Source: a bacterium
Lineage (GTDB): Bacteria; UBP14; UBA6098
Assembly (NCBI GenBank): GCA_030642425.1
Contig: DAOWNU010000065.1
Location: forward strand, 1-8,467
Reading direction: 5' to 3'
Length of the DNA: 8,467 bases
A program made the position numbers and the translations under genes. The notes beneath the pieces are model-generated. The model was not told the DNA's origin. It ran no database searches and was given only the letters and a program-made list of their open reading frames with translations. Each line of letters opens with the position of its first letter. Within the stretch, counting starts at the first letter, position 1. Positions 1 through 6,394 of this stretch are shown here, one piece after another.

Positions 1-54
1 ATATTTAATATTTATCTCTTGTTCATACGCTCGTCCTTGTATTGGATAATTAAT

Positions 55-76
55 CGAAGCCCTTTAAAGGGCTTCG
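55..76. repeat. Perfect palindrome centred on TTTAAA (first of a pair)
   Basis: The arm CGAAGCCC (55-62) is followed by TTTAAA (63-68) and the exact reverse complement GGGCTTCG (69-76), so the whole 22 bases are self-complementary. As RNA it would make an 8-bp stem with a TTTAAA loop. It lies 4 bases before a second palindrome of the same design. There is no T-run after it, so a standard intrinsic terminator is not supported. It is probably a mobile intergenic palindrome or a protein-binding site. Confidence 0.8.
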
Positions 77-80
77 CTTG

Positions 81-98
81 AAGCGGTTTAAACCGCTT
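81..98. repeat. Perfect palindrome with TTTAAA core (second of a pair)
   Basis: AAGCGG (81-86), TTTAAA (87-92) and CCGCTT (93-98) form a perfect 18-base palindrome. It shares the AAGC ends and TTTAAA core with the palindrome at 55-76, but the central arm bases differ (CGG against CCC). GCTTC (71-75) can also pair with GAAGC (80-84), bridging the two palindromes, so the RNA could switch between two separate hairpins and one bridging stem. Confidence 0.8.
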
Positions 99-251
99 AG
101 ACTACTCACCTGATCGGTTAAGGCGATTCTAAATATAAGATCAACATGGGCGATAATTGATTGGCGTGAAGTTGTAGGTGGGAAGAATTGTTAAAGAGGG
201 GTAAAAAAATAGTTTTTTTAACAGTAAAATGGAAGTTCTTTTTCTTGTAAT

Positions 252-382
252 ACCCTCACCCGGTTCGACTTTGTCGAACCACCCTCTCCCGAAGGGAAAG
301 GGTATAAGATGTTGATGGACAATATACTTTTCTGTTCTCCCCCTCTCCTTCCGGGAGAGGGGGCCGGGGGGTGAGGGTTTTT
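252..382. repeat. REP/BIME-like inverted repeat upstream of fumarase
   Basis: The outer arms ACCCTCACCC (252-261) and GGGTGAGGGT (369-378) are exact reverse complements. Between them sit three local hairpins: GGTTCGAC/GTCGAACC (262-269 with 273-280, loop TTT), ACCCTCTCCC/GGGAAAGGGT (281-290 with 294-303, one mismatch), and a perfect 10-bp CCCCCTCTCC/GGAGAGGGGG (339-348 with 354-363). CCCTCTCCC (282-290) is also complementary to GGGAGAGGG (353-361). This is two inverted units of a common bacterial intergenic repeat type. It ends in TTTTT (378-382), about 15 bases before the fumarase ribosome binding site, so it could terminate upstream transcription or modulate the operon leader. That role is inference. 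A 62-codon minus-strand frame through it is an artefact of the repeat. Confidence 0.8.
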
Positions 383-407
383 CAAACTACAATAATAAGG
401 AGACATT

Positions 408-1253
408 ATGAGAGAAATAAACTGCAGCGAGATAATCCCGGTCGTGCGAAAGATGTGTATGGACGCAAATTTCTATATCGGCGACGACGTTACAGAAAAG
501 CTGAAGGAGTTCTACGAGAAAGAGGAATCGCCGACGGCAAAAGAGGTTCTCAAAATAATTATGGACAACAACGAGCTGGCCGCCGAGGTAAAAATGCCCA
601 CGTGTCAGGATACGGGCGTGGCGGTAGTTTTTGTCGAGTTGGGCCAGGAAGTCCATATCGCGGGTGGCGATTTTGTCGGGGCGATAAATGAGGGAGTCCG
701 GCAGGGATACAAGGACGGCTATCTTCGCAAATCGATGGTGGCCGACCCGATAATCGAACGCAAGAACACAAAAGACAACACTCCGGCGATGATTTACACA
801 GATATCGTCCCCGGCGAGAATCTGAAAATTACTGTCGCGCCCAAAGGCGGCGGCTCGGAAAATATGAGCGAGGTCAAAATAATGAAGGCCGCCGACGGCC
901 TCGATGGCGTTATCGAATTCGTCGTGGACAGGGTTAGGCGCTCCGGCGGCAACCCTTGCCCGCCGATAGTTGTCGGTGTCGGACTTGGCGGCAATTTCGA
1001 GCAAAGTGCGCTGCTCGCGAAAAGGGCGCTGCTTCGCCCGCTCGACGATATAAATCCCGAACCGAAATGGGCCGAAGTGGAGGAGCGGATGCTCGTGGAA
1101 ATCAACAAGCTCGGTATCGGGCCGCAAGGTCTGGGTGGAAGAACGACCGCACTGGCCGTGAAAATATTACATAAACCCTGTCATATAGCCTCTATGCCCG
1201 TGGCGGTGAATATTCAGTGTCATGCCGCGCGCCATAAGAGCGCAATATTATAA
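408..1253 (+). CDS. fumA: Class I fumarate hydratase, alpha subunit
   Basis: This is the N-terminal (catalytic, [4Fe-4S]) half of a two-subunit class I fumarase, which reversibly hydrates fumarate to L-malate in the cytoplasm. The 281 residues match the usual size of the split alpha subunit. The three expected cluster cysteines are visible: Cys66 in MPTCQDTG, Cys184 in GGNPCPP and Cys271 in NIQCHAARH. The KGGGSEN motif (146-152) and a GLGGRTTALAVK segment (241-252) are also typical. The ATG follows a strong AAGGAG at 397-402, 5 bases upstream. The beta subunit starts 15 bases after its stop. Tartrate dehydratase (TtdA) belongs to the same family and cannot be excluded from sequence alone, but the neighbouring fumarate reductase genes favour fumarase. 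The cluster makes it oxygen-sensitive, fitting an anaerobe. The symbol for split class I enzymes varies. Confidence 0.93.
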   Translation: MREINCSEIIPVVRKMCMDANFYIGDDVTEKLKEFYEKEESPTAKEVLKIIMDNNELAAEVKMPTCQDTGVAVVFVELGQEVHIAGGDFVGAINEGVRQGYKDGYLRKSMVADPIIERKNTKDNTPAMIYTDIVPGENLKITVAPKGGGSENMSEVKIMKAADGLDGVIEFVVDRVRRSGGNPCPPIVVGVGLGGNFEQSALLAKRALLRPLDDINPEPKWAEVEERMLVEINKLGIGPQGLGGRTTALAVKILHKPCHIASMPVAVNIQCHAARHKSAIL

Positions 1254-1256
1254 ACC

Positions 1257-1264
1257 GGAGGAAA
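1257..1264 (+). promoter_or_regulatory. Ribosome binding site of fumarase beta
   Basis: GGAGGAAA lies 4 bases before ATG 1269. It selects that ATG over the out-of-frame ATG at 1264-1266. Confidence 0.7.
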
Positions 1265-1268
1265 TGAA

Positions 1269-1826
1269 ATGGCCGAAGCGATACATCTGCAAACCCCCCT
1301 GAAAGCGGAGAAGCTCGCCGAACTCAAAACCGGCGATAAGGTGATGATAAGCGGCACAATCTACACCGCGCGCGACGCCGCCCACAAACGGCTTGTCGAA
1401 CTGCTGAAAGAGGGCAAAGAATTGCCTTTCGATATCGAAGGCGCGGTTATATATTATGTCGGACCGGCGCCCGCGCCCCCCGGAAGGCCTATCGGCTCCG
1501 CGGGACCGACAACGAGCTACCGTATGGACCCTTACGCGCCGGCACTTATGGACGTCGGCTTGAAAGGCATGATCGGCAAAGGTCCGCGCAGCAAAGAAGT
1601 TATCGACTCGATGATAAAGAACAAGGCGGTTTATTTCGCGGCGATAGGCGGCGCGGCGGTCGTTATCGCGGACTCGATAAAAGAGGCCGAAATTATTGCA
1701 TACAAAGATCTCGGGACAGAAGCTATACGCAAGATGAGGGTCGAAAATTTTCCGTGTATCGTCGCAAACGACGTGAACGGAAACGATATTTTCAAAGAGG
1801 GCGTCGAAAAATACAGGATTCAATAG
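1269..1826 (+). CDS. fumB: Class I fumarate hydratase, beta subunit
   Basis: This is the C-terminal half of the split class I fumarase and pairs with the product of the gene just upstream to complete the active site. Its 185 residues are the normal length. Family motifs are clear: RDAAHKR (35-41), a glycine/proline-rich YYVGPAPAPPGRPIGSAGP stretch (63-80), TTSYRMDPYAP (81-91), IGKG (102-105) and IGGAAVV (126-132). The two subunits have good ribosome binding sites and a 15-base gap, as expected for stoichiometric co-expression. The symbol follows alpha/beta order; this is not orthologous to E. coli FumB, which is a single long chain. The related TtdB remains an alternative. hdrA begins 37 bases downstream, with no terminator between. 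Confidence 0.92.
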   Translation: MAEAIHLQTPLKAEKLAELKTGDKVMISGTIYTARDAAHKRLVELLKEGKELPFDIEGAVIYYVGPAPAPPGRPIGSAGPTTSYRMDPYAPALMDVGLKGMIGKGPRSKEVIDSMIKNKAVYFAAIGGAAVVIADSIKEAEIIAYKDLGTEAIRKMRVENFPCIVANDVNGNDIFKEGVEKYRIQ

Positions 1827-1863
1827 CCAAGCTCGATAGGCAAAATCAAGACTGGAAAAGAAT

Positions 1864-4245
1864 ATGAAAGTTGGAGTTTATCTCTGTCAGTGTGGCGGCA
1901 ATATCTCGAACGTCGTCGATCTCGACGCTGTTGAAAAATATATGGATAACGGGGACGATATCGTTGTTATCAAGCAGAGTTCGCACATGTGTTCTGGCGC
2001 GGGCCAAAAGCTGATTACCGACGATATCGCCGCGCAGAAGCTCGACCGCGTGGTTATAGCATCCTGCTCGCCGCAATTCCACGAGAAAACGTTCCGTGCC
2101 GCGCTCCAGAAGGCGGGGCTTAATCCCTATCTTCTGGAAATAGCGAATTTCCGCGAGCACTGCTCCTGGGCGCATAAGGATAAGCCCGAAGACGCCACCC
2201 AAAAATCGATAGACCTTCTCAACGCCGCTATCGCAAAGGCACGGCTCGATTATCCGCTCGAAGAGACGAAGATGAAGCTGGGCAACGAGGTTCTCGTTAT
2301 CGGAGCGGGGATCGCGGGAATACAGGCCGCACTCGACCTCGCCGACACCGGCCAAAAGGTCTATTTGGTCGAAAGACTGCCGACTATCGGCGGGAATATG
2401 GCGATCCTCACGAAAACGTTCCCGACCGAGGATTGCGCTTCCTGTATCCTCTCGCCGAAAATGGCCGCCGCGCAGGCTCACCCGAATATCACGCTCATCA
2501 CCGACGCCGAAATCGAGCACATTCTTGGTCACAGACTCCATTTCGAGGCGATTATCAAGGTCAATCCGCGATATGTAAAGCCGGAAATCGATATGGACGA
2601 GTGTATCGGATGCGCGTTGTGCGAGGAGGCCTGTCCGGTCGAGACCCCGAATTATTGGGAACAGGGGATTGTGAACCGCAAGGCGATATACATTCCCGCG
2701 CCGCACGCGATCCCTTACAAATACTTAATCGACCCGGAAACCTGCCTGAACCTGAACGGCGGCTCTTGCAATGCCTGTGTCGATGTCTGCCCGCAGAAAG
2801 CCATGGATTTCGACCAAAGGCCGGAAACGATTAAAGTCGAGGTGGATTCGATAGTTGTCGCGACCGGTTTCGATATTTATGACGCGACCGAGAAACACGT
2901 TTTCGGCTACGGCAAATTCGAGAACGTGGTCAATGGCCTCGAGATGGAGAGGATTGTCGATCATATTATGGAGAAGGATCCGCCCAGACAGGTCGGCAAG
3001 CGGGTCGCTTTTGTCCAGTGTGTCGGCTCGAGGGACGAGCAAATCGGAAGGGAATACTGCTCGCGCGTATGCTGCATGTATTCGGTCAAACTTGCGTCGC
3101 TGCTAAAACAGGCGAAGCCCGGAACCGATATTTATATCTTCTACACCGACCTGCGCGCTTTCGGCAAAGGTTTCGAGGAATATTACAAACGCGCCCAGAA
3201 AATGGGAATCAAATTTATTCGTGGAAAACCCGCGCATTTTACCGAAGACCCCGATACTAAAAAGGTTACCGTCCTTGTCGAGGATACTTTGTCGCGCGAG
3301 ATTATCGAGTCGGAATTCGATCTGGTCGTCCTTGCGGTCGGTCTGGGGCCGAACCGTCATTCGGAAAAGGTCGCGGACGATCTAAAACTCGCCCGCAGCG
3401 AAGACGGCTTCCTCAAAGAGGCACATCCGAAATACCGGCCCGTGGACACGCTTGTCGAGGGCGTATTTCTCGCGGGAGTCGCGCAGGGGCCGAAAGATAT
3501 ACCGGACACGGTTGCGCAGGCAAGCGCGGCGGCGGCGAAGGTTATAGTCGCTCTCGCCCAAAAAGAATTCAGTCTCGATCCGATGCTCGCATTCGTCCAC
3601 CCGGAGCTATGCGACGGCTGCGAAAAGTGTTTAGGCGTCTGTCCGGTCGATGCGATAGTCATGAACGACGACGACAAGGCCGGGATAAAAGAGACGCTCT
3701 GTATCGGCTGCGGGGCATGCATATCATCCTGCCCGACCGGGGCTATCGACCTGAACGGATACACGAACGAACAGCTTTTCGCCGAAGTCGAGGCCGCTCT
3801 CAAAAGCAAAAAGCCGGGAGAGCGCAGGGCCATTGTTTTCGGCGACAGCGGTTCAACATACAGGCTCGCCGACACGGTGGGAGTCCGAAAGATGAAATAT
3901 GCCACGGACAGCCGCGTGCTCATGGTTCCGAGCGGATGCCGCGTGACCCCGAAACTTATTCTTTTCGCACTGAGCAAGGGCGCGGACGCTGTCCTTATCG
4001 GCGACAGCCCGGTAAAGGGCAACAGATTCGAGTGGGCGTGGGATTTCACGAGCGCTAATGTAGAATCGGCGAAAGCGAAAGCTGCCGAAGCCGGGATAGA
4101 GGGAGAAAGGATTTTCTCGATTGAATTCAGCGCCGGCGATCTGGCCAAATTTATCGAGACGATGAACGATCTGTCCGATAAGATGGCCCGGCTCGAACCT
4201 ATCCCGGACGATAAAAAGAGTTCACTCTTCGATTTAAAGAGGTGA
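1864..4245 (+). CDS. hdrA: HdrA-like flavin/iron-sulfur subunit with fused, cysteine-poor MvhD-like tail
   Basis: This is the FAD-containing A subunit of the heterodisulfide reductase family, the site of flavin-based electron bifurcation in characterised complexes. The HdrA N-terminal domain shows CQCGGN (8-13), MCSGAGQ (42-48), CSPQFHEKTF (68-77) and FREHCSW (96-102). A Rossmann FAD motif GAGIAG lies at 147-152, followed by TEDCASC (188-194). An inserted ferredoxin pair uses Cys247/250/253/257 and Cys294/302/305/309. Further cluster cysteines sit at 386, 399, 403 and 404 (CSRVCCMY). A second ferredoxin pair uses Cys583/586/589/593 and Cys613/616/619/623. Residues about 655-760 are an MvhD/FrhD-like domain lacking most of its cluster cysteines. 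The 793 residues fit HdrA (about 650) plus this fusion. The ATG is preceded only by a weak GGAAAAG (1854-1860). The stop lies within the start region of hdrC, suggesting translational coupling. In vivo electron donor and acceptor are unknown. Confidence 0.93.
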   Translation: MKVGVYLCQCGGNISNVVDLDAVEKYMDNGDDIVVIKQSSHMCSGAGQKLITDDIAAQKLDRVVIASCSPQFHEKTFRAALQKAGLNPYLLEIANFREHCSWAHKDKPEDATQKSIDLLNAAIAKARLDYPLEETKMKLGNEVLVIGAGIAGIQAALDLADTGQKVYLVERLPTIGGNMAILTKTFPTEDCASCILSPKMAAAQAHPNITLITDAEIEHILGHRLHFEAIIKVNPRYVKPEIDMDECIGCALCEEACPVETPNYWEQGIVNRKAIYIPAPHAIPYKYLIDPETCLNLNGGSCNACVDVCPQKAMDFDQRPETIKVEVDSIVVATGFDIYDATEKHVFGYGKFENVVNGLEMERIVDHIMEKDPPRQVGKRVAFVQCVGSRDEQIGREYCSRVCCMYSVKLASLLKQAKPGTDIYIFYTDLRAFGKGFEEYYKRAQKMGIKFIRGKPAHFTEDPDTKKVTVLVEDTLSREIIESEFDLVVLAVGLGPNRHSEKVADDLKLARSEDGFLKEAHPKYRPVDTLVEGVFLAGVAQGPKDIPDTVAQASAAAAKVIVALAQKEFSLDPMLAFVHPELCDGCEKCLGVCPVDAIVMNDDDKAGIKETLCIGCGACISSCPTGAIDLNGYTNEQLFAEVEAALKSKKPGERRAIVFGDSGSTYRLADTVGVRKMKYATDSRVLMVPSGCRVTPKLILFALSKGADAVLIGDSPVKGNRFEWAWDFTSANVESAKAKAAEAGIEGERIFSIEFSAGDLAKFIETMNDLSDKMARLEPIPDDKKSSLFDLKR
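3826..4143 (+). other. Degenerate MvhD/FrhD-like domain fused to HdrA
   Basis: This covers residues about 655-760 of HdrA. The fold signature of MvhD is recognisable: VPSGCRVTP (688-696), ILFALSKGADAVLIGDSP (699-716), KGNRFEW (718-724) and AGIEGERIFSIEFSAGD (743-759). In MvhD, cysteines in an N-terminal CxxC, in CSGR and in a GChxGdCHY stretch bind a [2Fe-2S] cluster. Here the first region reads FGDSGSTY, the second SGCR and the third GDSPVKGNRF, leaving one cysteine (Cys692) in the domain. The domain is therefore probably retained for structure or docking without a cluster. The motif comparison is from memory, not from an alignment. Confidence 0.7.
4238..4242 (+). promoter_or_regulatory. Ribosome binding site that decides the hdrC start
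   Basis: AGAGG lies 5 bases before ATG 4248. It overlaps the in-frame GTG at 4242, which therefore cannot use it. This makes ATG 4248 the better start. The site lies inside the last codons of hdrA. Confidence 0.6.
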
Positions 4246-4247
4246 TT

Positions 4248-4661
4248 ATGACCGATAAGATCAAGAAAATTAGGCTGACCGACCGTAATGTGAAGTTTCT
4301 CGAAAAGGTCGAGGAGATTAGCGGCGAGTCGATCACTCTTTGCGATCAGTGCGGGACTTGCTCCGCCGGATGCCCGTTCGTCGAGGAGATGGATATCACG
4401 CCGTCGCAGCTGATGAGGGAGGTTCTGCTCGGTCAGGAAGAGGTTTTGCGGGCGAGAACGACTTGGATATGCGCGTCGTGTTTCACATGCACCGTTCGCT
4501 GCCCGCGCATGTTGGACGTTTCAAAAGTCGCGGAGGCGCTCCGCCAGATCGGTCTTCGACAGGCTATCGACGAAATCGATATAAACATAATCGACAGGGA
4601 AGAATACAGGAAAATGCCCACTATCGCTCTTGTCAGCGCATATCGCAAACTCACGGGATAG
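4248..4661 (+). CDS. hdrC: HdrC-like iron-sulfur subunit
   Basis: This is a small two-cluster ferredoxin-like protein of the HdrC family, which carries electrons between HdrA and HdrB in the cytoplasmic complex. From ATG 4248 it has 137 residues. Two complete CxxCxxCxxxCP motifs are visible, at Cys32/35/38/42 and Cys75/78/81/85, each expected to hold a [4Fe-4S] cluster. The helical linker, including a TPSQLMREVLLGQEE segment (51-65), is typical of HdrC. No transmembrane segment is seen, which separates it from the membrane HdrE/DsrM type. A start at GTG 4242 would add two residues and overlap the hdrA stop, but the AGAGG at 4238-4242 favours ATG 4248. It sits directly after hdrA and 194 bases before hdrB, giving the gene order A-C-B. 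Confidence 0.92.
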   Translation: MTDKIKKIRLTDRNVKFLEKVEEISGESITLCDQCGTCSAGCPFVEEMDITPSQLMREVLLGQEEVLRARTTWICASCFTCTVRCPRMLDVSKVAEALRQIGLRQAIDEIDINIIDREEYRKMPTIALVSAYRKLTG

Positions 4662-4670
4662 ATAGAGGTA

Positions 4671-4728
4671 TAAATCCAAAGCTCAAAGTTCAAATGTCAA
4701 ATGAAGCTCAAAGCTCAAATGTCAAAAC
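4671..4728 (+). repeat. AT-rich heptad repeat, copy A (hdrC-hdrB spacer)
   Basis: The sequence runs in 7-base steps of the form CAAANNT, for example CAAAGCT CAAAGTT, with one slip near 4702-4706. It also contains two 23-base copies (4679-4701 and 4704-4726) that differ at one base. It begins 10 bases after the hdrC stop. Related 7-base-phased sequences occur in the hdrB-frdB spacer. It is non-coding by every sign I can see. Confidence 0.75.
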
Positions 4729-4787
4729 CCGCCCATCCCCATATTGTTATCCCCGTGGGGAATCCAGCGGGTGGTGCGGCGGGGCGC

Positions 4788-4808
4788 TATTACCTATTAC
4801 CTTTTACC
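4788..4808 (+). repeat. Short tandem heptamer TATTACC
   Basis: Three consecutive 7-base units are present: TATTACC, TATTACC and TTTTACC. They lie 47 bases before the hdrB start, in the same spacer as heptad copy A but with a different unit. Between the two repeats (4729-4787) is a GC-rich stretch containing CCCCGTGGGG (4751-4760), for which I see no clear role. Confidence 0.7.
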
Positions 4809-4855
4809 TTATTCGATACATTTACAAAGCAACTTTCTTACACGGGAATTATAAA

Positions 4856-5749
4856 ATGAAAATACCATATTACCCCGGCTGCACATTGAAAACCACGGCG
4901 AGAAACATGGAAATTTCCGCTATCGAATCGGCGAAAATTCTGGGGATCGAGATGATCGAGCTGCCGAGATGGAACTGCTGTGGAGTCGTGGCGTCTCTCA
5001 CAAGCGACGACCTGATAAGTCATCTCGCGCCGGTCAGGAATCTGATGAGGGTCGAGGAGATGAACGAAGAGGGGCTGGTCGAAAATGAATACCGGATGCT
5101 GACCCTGTGTTCGATGTGCTTCAACACACTTCGCAGAAGCAATCTCAGGATGGCGGAGAATCCGGAAGACCTTATATCGATAAACGATGTTATGTATCTG
5201 GAGAAGGGTTACGATGGCAAAACGGAGGTGATCCACTTTTTCGAGCTGCTCGACAGTATCGGTTTCGACAAAATTGAAGAAAAGGTGAAAAAGCCACTGA
5301 CCGGCTTGAAAATTGCCCCGTATTACGGCTGCATGTTGTTGAGGCCGAAAGAAGTAGGGATCGACAGTCCCGAGGACCCAACGATTATCCAAAGATTTAT
5401 CTCGTCGATAGGCGCGGAGCCGGTCCCGTGGGAGGCGAAAACGATATGCTGCGGAAGCTATCATACTGTTTCCAATAAAGATATTGTGATAAAACTCGCT
5501 TATGAAATAATCACGAACGCCCGAAAGCACGGCGCGGAGGCGATTATCACATCGTGTCCGCTCTGCGCGTTCAATCTCGACGACAGACAAAAAGAGGTTC
5601 GGGAAAAATATTTGAATTTTGAGCCTATGCCGGTGCTATATTTCAGTCAACTGCTCGCGCTGGCGCTCGGTTTAGAGGGGGAGACATTGGGCCTCGAGCA
5701 GAATTATATCGACCCAAAGCCTCTATTGAAAGAAAAAGGGCATTTGTGA
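4856..5749 (+). CDS. hdrB: HdrB-like subunit with two CCG domains
   Basis: This is the catalytic-type B subunit of the heterodisulfide reductase family. In methanogens it holds two non-cubane [4Fe-4S] clusters that reduce CoM-S-S-CoB. Both CCG motifs are complete: Cys9, Cys41-Cys42-Gly, Cys85/Cys88; and Cys159, Cys198-Cys199-Gly, Cys234/Cys237. The 297 residues are the normal family length. The reading frame stays open upstream to 4340, but that part crosses hdrC and the repeat-bearing spacer. Family members begin just before YYPGC, so ATG 4856 is the start, with GGGA at 4844-4847 as a modest ribosome binding site. No heterodisulfide substrate is implied by the window; it may act on another disulfide or pass electrons to the fumarate reductase encoded downstream. 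The stop TGA overlaps an ATG (TGATG at 5747-5751) that opens an 8-codon frame. Confidence 0.93.
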   Translation: MKIPYYPGCTLKTTARNMEISAIESAKILGIEMIELPRWNCCGVVASLTSDDLISHLAPVRNLMRVEEMNEEGLVENEYRMLTLCSMCFNTLRRSNLRMAENPEDLISINDVMYLEKGYDGKTEVIHFFELLDSIGFDKIEEKVKKPLTGLKIAPYYGCMLLRPKEVGIDSPEDPTIIQRFISSIGAEPVPWEAKTICCGSYHTVSNKDIVIKLAYEIITNARKHGAEAIITSCPLCAFNLDDRQKEVREKYLNFEPMPVLYFSQLLALALGLEGETLGLEQNYIDPKPLLKEKGHL

Positions 5750-5756
5750 TGGAGAA

Positions 5757-5803
5757 ATTAAATATTAAAAATTAAAATGCAAAATGACATATTAAAAATC
5801 AAA
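5757..5803 (+). repeat. AT-rich heptad repeat, copy B (after hdrB)
   Basis: It begins 7 bases after the hdrB stop and runs in 7-base steps of the form YAAANAT or YAAAATG, such as TAAATAT TAAAAAT and TAAAATG CAAAATG, with one 6-base step. Its first 23 bases (5757-5779) recur exactly at 6395-6417. Confidence 0.75.
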
Positions 5804-5812
5804 GAGCCCTCT

Positions 5813-5842
5813 CGTTACTCCGCTCTGCGGTGTAACGTTTTT
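5813..5842 (+). terminator. Probable intrinsic terminator after hdrB
   Basis: CGTTAC (5813-5818) pairs with GTAACG (5832-5837). After one T-T mismatch, CCGC (5820-5823) pairs with GCGG (5827-5830) around a TCT loop. TTTTT (5838-5842) follows the stem immediately. This is the expected shape of a Rho-independent terminator and lies 64 bases after the hdrB stop. If it works, frdB and frdA need their own promoter or read-through. Confidence 0.6.
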
Positions 5843-5845
5843 GGG

Positions 5846-5885
5846 GACGCTCCGCGTCGATGGGGAAGGGGCGACGCAGAGCGTC
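5846..5885. repeat. GC-rich inverted repeat
   Basis: GACGCTCCGCGTCG (5846-5859) and CGACGCAGAGCGTC (5872-5885) form a 14-bp stem with one mismatch and a 12-base purine-rich loop. GACGCTCCGCG also occurs inside the first 42-bp tandem unit at 6085-6095, linking the two repeat zones. Confidence 0.7.
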
Positions 5886-5893
5886 GGGGAAAA

Positions 5894-5944
5894 CGCTACG
5901 ACGCGGGAGCATCGTAGCGAGGATAAACGGAGCATCGTAGCGAG
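5894..5944. repeat. Hairpin plus 16-bp direct repeat
   Basis: CGCTACGA (5894-5901) pairs with TCGTAGCG (5912-5919). GGAGCATCGTAGCGAG occurs twice without mismatch, at 5906-5921 and 5929-5944, so the right arm of the hairpin is duplicated and either copy can pair with the left arm. Confidence 0.7.
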
Positions 5945-6065
5945 TAAAATCGTTGTTTGTTCTTTAAAATTATTGTAACTTGTTGATTACAGGGTAGTTG
6001 CGCGAGCATTTCTTCTCTTCTGGAAGGCCGTTCGAGCACAAAAATGGCCGAAACAGGCGTTTTGA

Positions 6066-6233
6066 CGCGCCAACGGAGTGCTTCGACGCTCCGCGCAACC
6101 ATTTCGTCGCGCCGACGGAGTGCTTCGCCAGACCGCGCAACCATTTTGCCGCGCCGACGGAGTGCTCCGACGCTCCACGCAACCATTTCGCCGCGCCAAC
6201 GGAGTGCTTCGCCAGACCGCGCGACCATTTTGC
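6066..6233 (+). repeat. Four tandem 42-bp units with 84-bp higher-order pattern
   Basis: The units are 6066-6107, 6108-6149, 6150-6191 and 6192-6233. Each begins CGCGCC(A/G)ACGGAGTGCT and ends CCATTTYGY. Units 1 and 3 share GACGCTCC in the middle, while units 2 and 4 share GCCAGACC at the same place, so the array is two copies of an 84-bp dimer. Partial units flank it on both sides (about 6053-6065 and 6234-6240). Because 42 is divisible by three, frames through it encode 14-residue repeats, but no frame has a ribosome binding site or family resemblance I recognise. Confidence 0.85.
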
Positions 6234-6274
6234 CGCCCGACGAAACGGTCGGGACGTGCGTCGATATGGTCGCG
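6220..6274 (+). repeat. Nested stems at the end of the 42-bp array
   Basis: CGCGACCAT (6220-6228) is the exact reverse complement of ATGGTCGCG (6266-6274). Inside them CCCGAC (6236-6241) pairs with GTCGGG (6248-6253) around a GAAACG loop. A folded RNA is possible, but no T-run follows and no known RNA family is recognised. Confidence 0.5.
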
Positions 6275-6394
6275 TTGTGAATCAAAACGATCTGTCGGGA
6301 AGTCGAAAAGGTCGAAATGCCCGTGTAATCGAAAAAAACTCTCAAAAAGGGGGTTAAAATGATTTTCAATAACGATAATATTACAAGAGGAAAG

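Larger units (their letters stand above)
1..251. other. Non-coding leader, 5' part
   Basis: I see no convincing gene or RNA gene here. The stretch holds the twin palindromes at 55-98 and an A/T hairpin in which TAAAAAAA (202-209) can pair with TTTTTTTA (213-220) across a TAG loop. An alternative pairing of TGTTAAA (189-195) with TTTAACA (217-223) is also possible. A GATAAT at 45-50 resembles a -10 box, but the nearest -35-like TTGTTC (19-24) is 20 bases away, so I do not call a promoter. The promoter of the fumarase operon should lie here or further upstream. Confidence 0.5.

Noticed and set aside
19..50. Promoter TTGTTC ... GATAAT
   Set aside because: The 20-base spacing is too long and only the -10-like box is good.
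218..406. 62-codon minus-strand reading frame
   Set aside because: It translates the REP-like inverted repeat; the proline/glycine-rich product is a familiar artefact of such repeats, and there is no ribosome binding site.
387..1127. Long minus-strand frame opposite fumarase alpha (and similar frames opposite hdrA and hdrB)
   Set aside because: They are antisense shadows of strongly conserved plus-strand genes and carry no motif of their own.
4340..4855. N-terminal extension of the hdrB frame
   Set aside because: It runs out of frame through hdrC and then through the repeat-bearing spacer; HdrB proteins begin just before the YYPGC motif at 4856.
1864..5749. Evidence of a methanogen
   Set aside because: HdrABC homologues are common in anaerobic bacteria and non-methanogenic archaea. 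There is no mcr, frh or other methanogenesis gene here, and the repeats and terminator look bacterial.
6066..6233. CRISPR array
   Set aside because: Units are directly adjacent with no unique spacers, and no cas gene is present.
5896..6369. 157-codon minus-strand frame, with several plus-strand frames over the same 42-bp array
   Set aside because: All are open because the 42-bp unit has no stop codons in those frames. None has a family motif or convincing start, and they overlap one another.
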